The notes beneath the pieces were generated by a model, which saw nothing but the letters and a program-made list of their open reading frames with translations, was not told where the DNA came from and made no database searches. Position numbers and translations under genes: made by a program. Below, piece after piece: positions 1 through 7,764 of a DNA stretch of 64,000 nucleotides. Source of the stretch: Ancylobacter sp. WKF20 (GTDB lineage: Bacteria; Pseudomonadota; Alphaproteobacteria; Rhizobiales; Xanthobacteraceae); the NCBI RefSeq assembly GCF_029760895.1, contig NZ_CP121679.1:4260001-4324000 (forward strand), given 5' to 3'. How positions within the stretch are numbered: position 1 is the stretch's first letter; the number at the start of each line of letters is the position of its first letter.

Positions 1-323
1 ACGATGAGGTCGCCCTCATTCTCGCGGTCGTCATCATCCGTCACCACCAGCATCTCGCCGCGCGCGAACGCCTCGATTGCCGCCTGAACGCGGGCCTGCA
101 GATTGTCGCTCATCATTGCCATCTCGACGCTATCGATCCCGAGAAAGTCGTTGGGGGTGACCGCGCCGCCGGTGATGGCGGCGATCCGGCTTCCCACGTC
201 ACGGGAGACCCAGGCTTGCTGGTCGTTGCACAGGGCGGTGATGCTGGCCGGCGACAGGCCGACGCTGCGCGCGAAGGCGCTACGCGTCGTTCCTGTCATG
301 GCGAGCCAATCCGCAAGCTTCAT
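1..323 (-). CDS. ribB: 3,4-dihydroxy-2-butanone-4-phosphate synthase with N-terminal helix-turn-helix (partial)
   Basis: Reading leftward from the ATG at 323, the frame is open to the window edge. Residues 1 to about 62 resemble a Cro/CI-type helix-turn-helix (TTRSAFARSVGLSPASIT, then a second helix ending in TPNDFL). A linker follows, and from about residue 74 the text is the start of a RibB domain, with the acidic active-site segment VVTDDDDRENEGDLIV. RibB converts ribulose 5-phosphate to the four-carbon precursor of riboflavin. Only about 34 residues of the catalytic domain are visible, so whether a RibA domain follows cannot be told. It lies downstream of aroC on the same strand. The family call is firm; a DNA-binding role for the extension is inference. 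Confidence 0.88.
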   Translation of the reverse strand, partial: MKLADWLAMTGTTRSAFARSVGLSPASITALCNDQQAWVSRDVGSRIAAITGGAVTPNDFLGIDSVEMAMMSDNLQARVQAAIEAFARGEMLVVTDDDDRENEGDLI

Positions 324-360
324 GCAGCAAGCATAGGCGCGGCGAAATTCACTGGCAATG

Positions 361-393
361 AAAAAGCGAGCCCCTTTCAGTCATACTGAAGGG
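361..393 (-). terminator. Possible rho-independent terminator after aroC
   Basis: On the minus strand, just past the aroC stop, an imperfect hairpin (CCTTCAGT with ACTGAAAGG, one bulged base) is followed after five bases by a run of five T residues. The gap between stem and T-run makes it a weak candidate. If real, it would separate aroC transcription from ribB. Confidence 0.4.
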
Positions 394-404
394 TTGCCGT
401 CGCC

Positions 405-1517
405 TCAGCGCGGAAAGGGCCATACAGGCGGCGTGCCGACCTGGGCGCGGGCGCGCAACAGGTGGTCGGCCAGCACGCAGGCGACCATCGCCTCGCCCAC
501 CGGCACGGCGCGAATGCCGACGCAGGGGTCGTGCCGGCCCTTGGTCACGATATCGGCGTCGTCGCCGTATCGTGTTACCGTCTTGCGCGGCGTGAGGATG
601 GACGAGGTCGGCTTCACCGCGAAGCGCACCACCACCGGCTGGCCGGTCGAGATGCCGCCGAGAATGCCGCCGGCATGGTTGGCGAGGAAGACCGGCCTGC
701 CGTCATTGCCCATGCGCATCTCGTCGGCATTGTCCTCGCCGGTGAGGGTGGCGCTCGCGAAGCCCTCGCCGATCTCGACGCCCTTCACCGCGTTGATGCT
801 CATCAGCGCCCCCGCCAGATCCGCGTCCAGCTTGCCATAGAGCGGCGCGCCGAGGCCGGGCGGCACGCCTTCGGCGATCACCTCGATGACGGCGCCGACC
901 GAGGAGCCGCTTTTGCGGATGCCGTCGAGATAGGTCTCCATCCGCGCGGCAGCCTGCGCATCCGGGCAGAAGAACGGGTTGCGGCCGATCTCGGCGCTGT
1001 CCCAATTGGCGCGGTCGATGGTGATCTCGCCCATCTGCACCAGCGCGCCAGTGACGGTGACGCCCTCCAGCACCTTGGCGGCCAGCGCGCCGGCGGCGAC
1101 GCGCACGGCGGTCTCGCGGGCGGAGGAGCGCCCGCCGCCGCGATGGTCGCGCAGACCGTATTTCACGTCATAGGCATAGTCGGCATGGCCGGGCCGGTAG
1201 CTCTCGGCGATCTGCGCATAGTCCTTGGAGCGCTGGTCGACATTCTCGATCAGCAGGGCGATGGGCGTGCCGGTGGTAATATGAGACCCGTCTTCCTGCG
1301 GCAGCGTGCCGGAGAGCACCTTCACCTCGTCCGGCTCGCGGCGCTGGGTGGTGAAGCGCGACTGGCCGGGACGGCGCTTGTCCAGCGCTTCCTGGATTTC
1401 CTCCAGCCGGAAGCGGATGCCGGGCGGGCAGCCATCCACCACCCCGCCGATCGCCGGCCCGTGGCTTTCGCCGAAGGTGGTGACACGAAACAGCTGGCCG
1501 AAGGTGTTGAACGACAT
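405..1517 (-). CDS. aroC: Chorismate synthase
   Basis: Last enzyme of the shikimate pathway: it converts 5-enolpyruvylshikimate 3-phosphate to chorismate with reduced FMN as cofactor, in the cytoplasm. The 370-aa product begins [20 protein letters not shown], the family's conserved N-terminus, and contains [18 protein letters not shown] and the FMN-binding [13 protein letters not shown] near the C-terminus. An upstream in-frame start exists, but it adds only a low-complexity Pro/Arg stretch, so the ATG at 1517 is chosen. It is followed by ribB on the same strand, a neighbourhood seen in other alphaproteobacteria. Length is normal. Confidence 0.97.
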   Translation of the reverse strand: MSFNTFGQLFRVTTFGESHGPAIGGVVDGCPPGIRFRLEEIQEALDKRRPGQSRFTTQRREPDEVKVLSGTLPQEDGSHITTGTPIALLIENVDQRSKDYAQIAESYRPGHADYAYDVKYGLRDHRGGGRSSARETAVRVAAGALAAKVLEGVTVTGALVQMGEITIDRANWDSAEIGRNPFFCPDAQAAARMETYLDGIRKSGSSVGAVIEVIAEGVPPGLGAPLYGKLDADLAGALMSINAVKGVEIGEGFASATLTGEDNADEMRMGNDGRPVFLANHAGGILGGISTGQPVVVRFAVKPTSSILTPRKTVTRYGDDADIVTKGRHDPCVGIRAVPVGEAMVACVLADHLLRARAQVGTPPVWPFPR

Positions 1518-1680
1518 GGACGGGGCCCGGACTGGGAGGGGGTGAGGGCTTCTAGGCCCAGCGCGCGCGGGCGTCAAACCGCGTCATCCGCACGGCCGGG
1601 CACGGGAAATTCGGGCGGCGCCATGGTCAAGGCGGCGGCGCTGCCCCATAATAGGCGCACAGTTCACCCTCACGGACCCA

Positions 1681-3000
1681 ATGCCTCTCTTTGAAATCGC
1701 CGTCGTTGTCCTGCTTGTGCTGATCAACGGCGTCCTCGCCATGGCCGAGCTCTCAGTGGTCTCGGCCCGTCCCGCCCGTTTGCGGGCCATGGCGGATAAA
1801 GGCTCGCGCGGTGCCCGCATCGCGCTGTCCCTCGCCGCCGATCCCGGCCGCTTCCTCTCCACCGTCCAGATCGGCATCACGCTGATCGGCATCCTCGCCG
1901 GCGCCTTCTCCGGCGCCACGCTGGGCGGCCGGCTCGGCGAATGGCTGCGCGAGCTCGGCCTGTCGCCCGGTCTCGCCGATGGCCTCGGCTATTCGCTGGT
2001 GGTGGCCGCCATCACCTATATCTCGCTGATCCTCGGCGAGCTGATCCCCAAGCGCCTCGCCTTGCAGAGCCCGGAGAAGCTGGCGACCCTCGTCGCCCCC
2101 GGTATGATGTTACTGTCGCGCGTCGCCGCGCCGGCGGTGTGGCTGCTCGATATCTCCTCACGCGCCGTGTTGCGGCTGTTGGGCGAACAGAGCAAGGGCG
2201 AGGACGGTAACGTCACCGACGAGGAAATCCGCGCCATCGTCGCCGAGGCGGAGAGCGCCGGCGTGATCGACCCGGATGAGCGCCGGATGATCGCGGGCGT
2301 CATGCGCCTCGCCGATCGCCCGGTCCGCGCGGTGATGACGCCTCGCACCGAGGTCGACTGGATCGACCTGACGGACGACCCGGAGGCGGTGCGCCAGACC
2401 ATTCGCGAGACCCGCCACACCCGCATGCCCGCCTGCGAGGGCACGCCGGAAGAGCCCACCGGCGTCATCGACATTCGCGACCTGCTGGAAGCCTATCTGA
2501 ACGGCGAAACCCCGGACCCGCGCCATTATGTGAAGCCGGGGGCGGTGCTGGTGGAGACCGCCGGCGCGCTCGACGCGATGAAGTTGCTGCGCCACGCGGA
2601 ATCCCCGCTGGCGCTGGTAGTCGACGAATATGGTTCGATGGTCGGCGTGCTGACCCCGGCGGACCTGCTCGACACCATCGCCGGCTCGGTTGTGTTCGAT
2701 GAGGGCGGGCAGGTGAAGCCCGACGTGGTCGAGCGCGCCGATGGCAGCTATCTGGTGGCGGGATCGACGCCGGTGGACGAGCTGGCGGAGGTGCTGGGCA
2801 TCCGGCTGCCGCAGGAGGCCGGCTTTCATACGGCGGCGGGCTTCGTGCTGCACGAGCTCAAGAGGCTGCCGCAGGAAGGCGCCGTGTTCGAGACGCTGGG
2901 CTGGCGCTTCGAGGTGGTGGATATGGACGGGCGGCGGGTGGACAAGATCCTTGTCGGCCGTGCCGTGGTGCCGCGCCGGCGGGCGCCGGTGATGGGCTGA
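1681..3000 (+). CDS. CorC/HlyC-family membrane protein (DUF21, CBS pair, transporter-associated domain)
   Basis: A 439-aa inner-membrane protein. Residues 1 to about 175 form a DUF21 transmembrane domain with four hydrophobic segments (it begins LFEIAVVVLLVLINGVLAMA). A linker (DEEIRAIVAEAESAGVI) leads into two CBS motifs at about 205-335 (RAVMTPRTEVDWI; SPLALVVDEYGSMVGVLTPAD). A CorC_HlyC domain at about 350-430 ends the protein. Such proteins are often labelled hemolysins, but characterised relatives (CorC, MpfA) act in Mg2+/Co2+ efflux, which is the more likely role here. It is divergent from aroC and convergent with the pilin gene, whose stop lies four bases past its own. Confidence 0.9.
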   Translation: MPLFEIAVVVLLVLINGVLAMAELSVVSARPARLRAMADKGSRGARIALSLAADPGRFLSTVQIGITLIGILAGAFSGATLGGRLGEWLRELGLSPGLADGLGYSLVVAAITYISLILGELIPKRLALQSPEKLATLVAPGMMLLSRVAAPAVWLLDISSRAVLRLLGEQSKGEDGNVTDEEIRAIVAEAESAGVIDPDERRMIAGVMRLADRPVRAVMTPRTEVDWIDLTDDPEAVRQTIRETRHTRMPACEGTPEEPTGVIDIRDLLEAYLNGETPDPRHYVKPGAVLVETAGALDAMKLLRHAESPLALVVDEYGSMVGVLTPADLLDTIAGSVVFDEGGQVKPDVVERADGSYLVAGSTPVDELAEVLGIRLPQEAGFHTAAGFVLHELKRLPQEGAVFETLGWRFEVVDMDGRRVDKILVGRAVVPRRRAPVMG

Positions 3001-3004
3001 CGCC

Positions 3005-3217
3005 TCAGCGCGCCGCCCGGTCGATGGTTATCGTGGCGGCGGCATTCGCCTCCCCGCCATAGCGGGCGCTGAGCCCGGCCACCACCGTGACGATGGCGAT
3101 GGCGAGTGCGGCGGCGATCAGCCCGTATTCCAGGCCGGTGCTGTGCCCGCGGCGGGCAACCGCAGCGCGCCGCCGCATGTCGCGACCGATCAGCTCCCTG
3201 TCAACCAGCTCTCTCAT
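3005..3217 (-). CDS. Flp-type IVb pilin
   Basis: A 70-aa protein with a basic N-terminal leader and then GLEYGLIAAALAIAIVTVVA, the conserved Gly-Leu-Glu-Tyr prepilin junction and hydrophobic helix of Flp/Fap pilins. A CpaA/TadV-type peptidase would cleave after the Gly, and the mature pilin would be assembled by a Tad secretion system. No tad or cpa gene lies beside it, so this is an orphan copy, perhaps a minor pilin. It ends convergently with the CorC-family gene. A weak purine-rich site (AGAGTAGG) precedes the ATG. Confidence 0.85.
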   Translation of the reverse strand: MRELVDRELIGRDMRRRAAVARRGHSTGLEYGLIAAALAIAIVTVVAGLSARYGGEANAAATITIDRAAR

Positions 3218-3432
3218 GGGCCTACTCTGCTTGCGCTGTCTTTGCCGATATCTGTCTTCGGACAGATTTTGTTGTGGGCTTAGCCTGCGCCGCAGATGTT
3301 GACCGCGCGTTAAATCGCTCGCTCCATGCCGTTTGGCGGGGCGGTTACTGCCTCCGTGGTTAATGCTTTGCAGCCGTTTCGTTGAGGATTCGATGCAACG
3401 CGCCCCGCTCGCTGCGCGTCAGCTATGTCGGG

Positions 3433-5913
3433 TCAGCTGCGCGGTTTGGCGCGGCGCGTCGGCTCGGCATTGGCCGGGTCGTCCGGCCAGGGATGGCGGG
3501 GGTAGCGCCCGCGCATGTCGGCGCGCACGTCACGCCAGGAGCCGGCCCAGAAGGCCGGCAGGTCGCGCGTGAGCTGGATCGGCCGGTGCGCCGGTGAGAG
3601 CAGCGCCAGCGTCAGCGGCACGCGGCCCTGCGCGAGGCTCGGATGGGTCTTGAGGCCAAAAAGTTCCTGCACCCGCACGCTCAGCATCGGCCCGCCCTCG
3701 GCGGCGTAGTCGACGGGTATTTTGCTACCCGTTGGCACCTCGATATGGGTCGGCGCCTCCGCGTCGAGCCGGGCGGCGAGATCCCACGGCAGCAGCGCGG
3801 TCAGCGCCTGACCGAGGCGGCTGGCGTCGATCTGCGTGAGGCTGGTCGCCCCGTCGAGCTGCGGGGCCAGCCAGTCCTCCACCGTCTCCGCCATCTGCTC
3901 CCAGGACAGGTCCGGCCAGGTCTCCGGCAGGCGGGCATGGAGGAAGCGCACCCGGTCGAGCCATTGACGCTGGTGATCCGACCAGCCGAGCCGTTCCAGC
4001 CCCCGCGCCTGCGCCGCCTGCGCGAGTGCCCGCGCCGTCTCCGGCCCGGCCTTCACCGCTGCCGGGCGCTCGGCGAGCACCAGCCCGCCGAGGCGGCGCA
4101 GCTGCCGGGCCCGTAGCGCGCCGGCGGCGGTGTCGAAGCTGGTCTCGACGGCCTGCGTGATGGCGTCGCCGAACTCGGCTTCCAGCTCCGCCTCGGTGAG
4201 CTCCGCCGCCAGCAGGATGCGCGCCTCATCCGCCGTGCCGGTCAGCTCCGCCACGGCGAGATAGGGCGCGCGGGCCAGCGCCGCGGCGGTGTCGATCGCG
4301 GCGCCGCGCCCATTGGCCAGCACGAAGCGCCGCCCGTCGCCGCGCGCCCGCGCCACGCGGTCGGGAAAGGCCAGCGCCAGCAGGGCAGCGGGGGAGGGTG
4401 AGGTATCATGATGCTGCGCGCGGCTGGCGAGGCCCTCGGCCTCCCGGGCCCAGCGCTCGGCGAGGCGTCGCGCTTCCTCCGTCCGCCGTCCGTTGTCGCG
4501 CGCGAAGCCGTCCAGCCGGTGGGCGAGGTCGACGCCATCCCCGCCCAGCCCGCGTTCCGACACGATGGCGGCAATGCGGCCCGCCAAGAGCCCGGCGCCC
4601 CGCGCGGCGCCGTCGATCACCATGCGGGCGAGGCGCGGCTCCAGTGGCAGGCGCGCCATGGCCCGGCCGCGCTCGCTCGCCTGCCCGTGGGCATCGAGCG
4701 CGCCGAGCGTGCGCAGCAGCGTCTGCGCCTCCCGCCAGGCCGCGTCGGGCGGCGGATCGAGAAAGGCCAGCGCCCCCGGCTCGCGCACGCCCCAGACGGC
4801 GAGGTCGAGCACGAGGCGGGAGAGGTCGGCGGCGAGGATTTCCGGCGCGGCGAAGGCCGGCAGGCTCGCCGTTTCCGGCTCGTTCCAGAGCCGCAGGCAC
4901 ACGCCGGGCGCCGTGCGTCCGGCGCGACCCCGGCGCTGGTCGGCGGCGGCGCGTGAGACCCGCACCGTCTCCAGCCGCGTCAGCCCGACGCCCGGCTCGA
5001 AGCGCGGCACGCGGGCAAACCCGCTGTCGATGACGACCCGCACGCCCTCTATGGTCAGGCTGGTCTCGGCGATGGAGGTCGCCAGCACCACCTTGCGCCG
5101 CCCGGCCGGCGAGGGCGCGATGGCAAGGTCCTGCTCGCGCGGGTCGAGCGCGCCGTAGAGCGGGGCGATGTCCACCGACGGGTCGCGGATCGCCTCGCGC
5201 AGCAGGCGCTCGGTGCGGCGGATCTCGCCGGCGCCGGGCAGGAAGGCGAGGATGGAGCCGGCCTCGCTGGCGAGCGCGCGCTGCACCGCCTCCGCGATCT
5301 GCCGGTCGATGGGCGCGCGCGGGTCGCGGCCGAGATAGCGGGTCTCGACCGGAAAGGCGCGGCCGAGGCTCTCGATCACCGGCGCGTCGGCTCCGAGCAG
5401 GCGGGCGACACGGGCGCCGTCCAGCGTCGCGGACATGACCAGAAGCCGCAAATCCTCGCGCAGCGCCCCCTGGGCGTCGAGGGCGAGGGCAAGGCCGAGA
5501 TCGGCGTCGAGGCTGCGCTCGTGGAACTCGTCGAACAGCACGGCGGCGACGCCGGACAGCTCCGGGTCGTCCAGCATCATGCGGGTGAAGATGCCCTCGG
5601 TGATGACCTCGATGCGGGTCGCGCGGCCGACCTTGGAACCGAAGCGGGCGCGGTAGCCGACCGTCTGGCCCGCGCTCTCGCCCAGCGTCGCGGCCATGCG
5701 CTCGGCGGCGGCGCGGGCGGCGATGCGGCGGGGCTCCAGCACGAGGATCTTGCGGCCTTCGACCCACGGCTCGTCGAGCAAGGCGAGCGGCACGCGCGTC
5801 GTCTTGCCGGCGCCGGGCGGGGCGACCAGCACGGCGGCGTTGCGCGCGCGCAGGGCGGCGGTCAGTCCGGGCAGGGCGTCGTCAATGGGGAGGGGCAGGT
5901 CGAAGGCGCGCAT
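3433..5913 (-). CDS. hrpB: ATP-dependent RNA helicase HrpB
   Basis: An 826-aa DEAH-type helicase. Walker A is APPGAGKTT at about 31-39, the DEFH box at 128-131 and SAT at 161-163, followed by motif VI QRRGRAGRTAPG, a helicase-associated domain, and the C-terminal HrpB region rich in Trp and Pro. The length matches the family (about 810-840 aa). HrpB is a non-essential cytoplasmic DExH protein whose substrate is poorly defined. The gene stands alone. The next gene downstream on the strand is the pilin, about 215 bases away, and a palindromic repeat lies upstream of its start. Confidence 0.95.
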   Translation of the reverse strand: MRAFDLPLPIDDALPGLTAALRARNAAVLVAPPGAGKTTRVPLALLDEPWVEGRKILVLEPRRIAARAAAERMAATLGESAGQTVGYRARFGSKVGRATRIEVITEGIFTRMMLDDPELSGVAAVLFDEFHERSLDADLGLALALDAQGALREDLRLLVMSATLDGARVARLLGADAPVIESLGRAFPVETRYLGRDPRAPIDRQIAEAVQRALASEAGSILAFLPGAGEIRRTERLLREAIRDPSVDIAPLYGALDPREQDLAIAPSPAGRRKVVLATSIAETSLTIEGVRVVIDSGFARVPRFEPGVGLTRLETVRVSRAAADQRRGRAGRTAPGVCLRLWNEPETASLPAFAAPEILAADLSRLVLDLAVWGVREPGALAFLDPPPDAAWREAQTLLRTLGALDAHGQASERGRAMARLPLEPRLARMVIDGAARGAGLLAGRIAAIVSERGLGGDGVDLAHRLDGFARDNGRRTEEARRLAERWAREAEGLASRAQHHDTSPSPAALLALAFPDRVARARGDGRRFVLANGRGAAIDTAAALARAPYLAVAELTGTADEARILLAAELTEAELEAEFGDAITQAVETSFDTAAGALRARQLRRLGGLVLAERPAAVKAGPETARALAQAAQARGLERLGWSDHQRQWLDRVRFLHARLPETWPDLSWEQMAETVEDWLAPQLDGATSLTQIDASRLGQALTALLPWDLAARLDAEAPTHIEVPTGSKIPVDYAAEGGPMLSVRVQELFGLKTHPSLAQGRVPLTLALLSPAHRPIQLTRDLPAFWAGSWRDVRADMRGRYPRHPWPDDPANAEPTRRAKPRS

Positions 5914-5973
5914 GGCGCCCGCTCATAGCAGAAATATGCGCCGGCCGTCGCTGCGTCCGGGTCATCCAATAAA

Positions 5974-6090
5974 CGTCATCCCGGAATGGCCGTCGGCCAT
6001 ATCCGGGATCGCGTGAGAGGGGCCGCAGAACGATCCCGGCTCGCGCTCGGCGCGGCCGGGATGACCTCCTCATAGAGGGCCGGGATGACG
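5974..6090. repeat. Dispersed palindromic repeats, family A (two oppositely oriented copies plus a fragment)
   Basis: One copy reads CGTCATCCCGGA...ATCCGGGATCGCG. An inverted copy follows (GATCCCGGCTCG...GGCCGGGATGAC), and then a short fragment ending GCCGGGATGACG. The same element recurs between genes across the window. It fills the gap between the hrpB start and the aminotransferase end and may act as a bidirectional transcript end. Confidence 0.85.
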
Positions 6091-6106
6091 TGAAGGCCTG
6101 CCGGCC

Positions 6107-7453
6107 TTACATCACCGCGTCGATGGTCCGGCCGATCTTCTCGACCAGTTCACCCACCTGCGACTCGCTGATGATGAGCGGCGGGCTCACCGCGATGGTG
6201 TCGCCGGTGACGCGGAACATCACGTCCTGCTCGTGGAAGCCGTGCTCCATCGCCTCATAGCCGCGCTTGCCGGGGGTCTCGGGCTTGGGGGCCATGTCGA
6301 AGGCGGCGACCAGGCCGACGGTGCGGATGTCGAGCACGCCGGGCTTGCCCTTCAGGCTCATCACCGCGTCGGCGAAGATCGGCTCCATGGCGCGGGAGCG
6401 CTCGAACAGGGCTTCGTCGCGGTAGACGTCCAACGTCGCCAGCGAGGCGGCGCAGGCCAGCGGATGGCCGGAATAGGTGTAGCCGTGGAACAGCTCGATC
6501 ACATGCTCCGGGCCGTTCATGAAGGTGTCGTAGATGTGCTTGCGCACGATCACGCCGCCCATCGGCACCGCGCCGGAGGTCACGCCCTTGGCGAAGGTGA
6601 TCATGTCCGGCACCACGCCGTAGCGCTCGGCGGCGAAGGGGAAGCCGAGGCGGCCGAAGCCGGTGATGACTTCGTCGAAGATCAGCAGGATGCCGTACTT
6701 GTCGCAGATCTCGCGCAGGCGCTTGAGATAGCCCTTGGGCGCGGGCAGGCCGCCGGTGGAGCCGGCCATCGGCTCGACGATGACGGCGGCGATGGTCTGC
6801 GCGTCATGCAGGGCGACGATGCCCTCCAGCGCCTCGGCGCGCTCGGCGCCCCATTCCGGCTCGCCCTTGGAGAAGGCCTGCTTCTCGCGGTCATAGGTGT
6901 GCGGCAGGTGGTCGGCGCCGGCCAGCAGGCTGCCGAAGAAGCGGCGGTTCGGCGAGATGCCGCCGACCGTGATGCCGCCGAAGCCGACGCCGTGATAGCC
7001 GCGCTCGCGGCCGATGAGGCGGGTGCGGGTGCCCTTGCCGGTCACGGCATGGAAGGCCAGCGCGATCTTCAGCGCGGTGTCGCCGGCTTCGGAGCCGGAG
7101 TTGCAGAAGAACACATGATCGAGATCGCCCGGCGCCAGCTCGGCAATGCGCGAGGCCGCCTTGAAGGCCAGCGGGTGGCCGAACTGGAAGGTCGGGGCGA
7201 AGTCCATCTCCGCCGCCTGCTTCTGGATCGCGGCGACGATGGGCGCGCGGTTGTGGCCGGCATTGGAGCACCACAGGCCGGCGGAACCGTCGAGGATCGC
7301 CCGGCCCTCCGGCGTGTAATAGTGCATGTCCTTCGCCTTGGACACCATGCGCGGGCGGCGCTTGAAGGCGCGGTTCGCGGTGAAGCCCATCCAGAACGCC
7401 TCGAGGTCGTTCGGGGTGGTGGTGGCGAGATCGTAATCATAGGCGACGGACAT
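6107..7453 (-). CDS. Class III omega-amino acid:pyruvate aminotransferase
   Basis: A 448-aa PLP enzyme of the beta-alanine/omega-amino acid:pyruvate type. Visible are the phosphate-binding NSGSEAGDTALKIA, VEPMAGSTGG, LLIFDEVITGFGRLG with the Asp that contacts the pyridine nitrogen, and the Schiff-base lysine in FAKGVTSGAVPMGG (about Lys289). The ATG at 7453 is preceded by GGAG six bases upstream, which decides it over an in-frame start eight codons earlier. It probably moves an amino group from a terminal amine or beta-amino acid to pyruvate; the exact donor cannot be read from sequence. It is divergent from the TPR protein gene. Confidence 0.88.
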   Translation of the reverse strand: MSVAYDYDLATTTPNDLEAFWMGFTANRAFKRRPRMVSKAKDMHYYTPEGRAILDGSAGLWCSNAGHNRAPIVAAIQKQAAEMDFAPTFQFGHPLAFKAASRIAELAPGDLDHVFFCNSGSEAGDTALKIALAFHAVTGKGTRTRLIGRERGYHGVGFGGITVGGISPNRRFFGSLLAGADHLPHTYDREKQAFSKGEPEWGAERAEALEGIVALHDAQTIAAVIVEPMAGSTGGLPAPKGYLKRLREICDKYGILLIFDEVITGFGRLGFPFAAERYGVVPDMITFAKGVTSGAVPMGGVIVRKHIYDTFMNGPEHVIELFHGYTYSGHPLACAASLATLDVYRDEALFERSRAMEPIFADAVMSLKGKPGVLDIRTVGLVAAFDMAPKPETPGKRGYEAMEHGFHEQDVMFRVTGDTIAVSPPLIISESQVGELVEKIGRTIDAVM

Positions 7454-7503
7454 GATGAGCTCCGGTAGACGGTCCATAGGTGGGGGCCGCGCTTTTCATC
7501 ATG

Positions 7504-7532
7504 TATAATGCGTGAGCACGCTCGCGCTCACG
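7504..7532. promoter_or_regulatory. Candidate operator/promoter between divergent genes
   Basis: The AT-rich gap between the aminotransferase and the TPR gene holds TATAAT at 7504-7509 and, directly after it, an inverted repeat CGTGAGC-N8-GCTCACG. This looks like a transcription-factor site overlapping a promoter, but no matching regulator is identified. Confidence 0.35.
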
Positions 7533-7764
7533 AGAAATAATTATGATGTGATCACTTTCCTTTCTGGCGTGGCGCCCAAGCGCCCCCTGGCACCGGTCGC
7601 GCACCCGTTCCGCGCCTTGTTTCACGCCGGGCGGAGGCGTGCGGCAGGGGTGGTCATGAACTTGCCGCACAGCGCGTTACAGTCACCCTGCGTCACGTTA
7701 TTTGGTCGACAAGCGCATCCCGCTGGCCTACCGGGAGCGTGCATTCCGTTCACAGGACAGCCCG

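Noticed and set aside
462..1694. Long plus-strand frame opposite aroC (and similar ones opposite ccoP, hisS, ccoN, hslO)
   Set aside because: They are antisense shadows of recognised genes in GC-rich DNA, rich in Arg, His and Ala without any family match.
6107..7453. PhnW (AEP aminotransferase) as partner for phnX
   Set aside because: The protein has class III features (IFDEVITGFGR, VEPMAGSTG) rather than those of the class V PhnW family, and it lies in another transcription unit.
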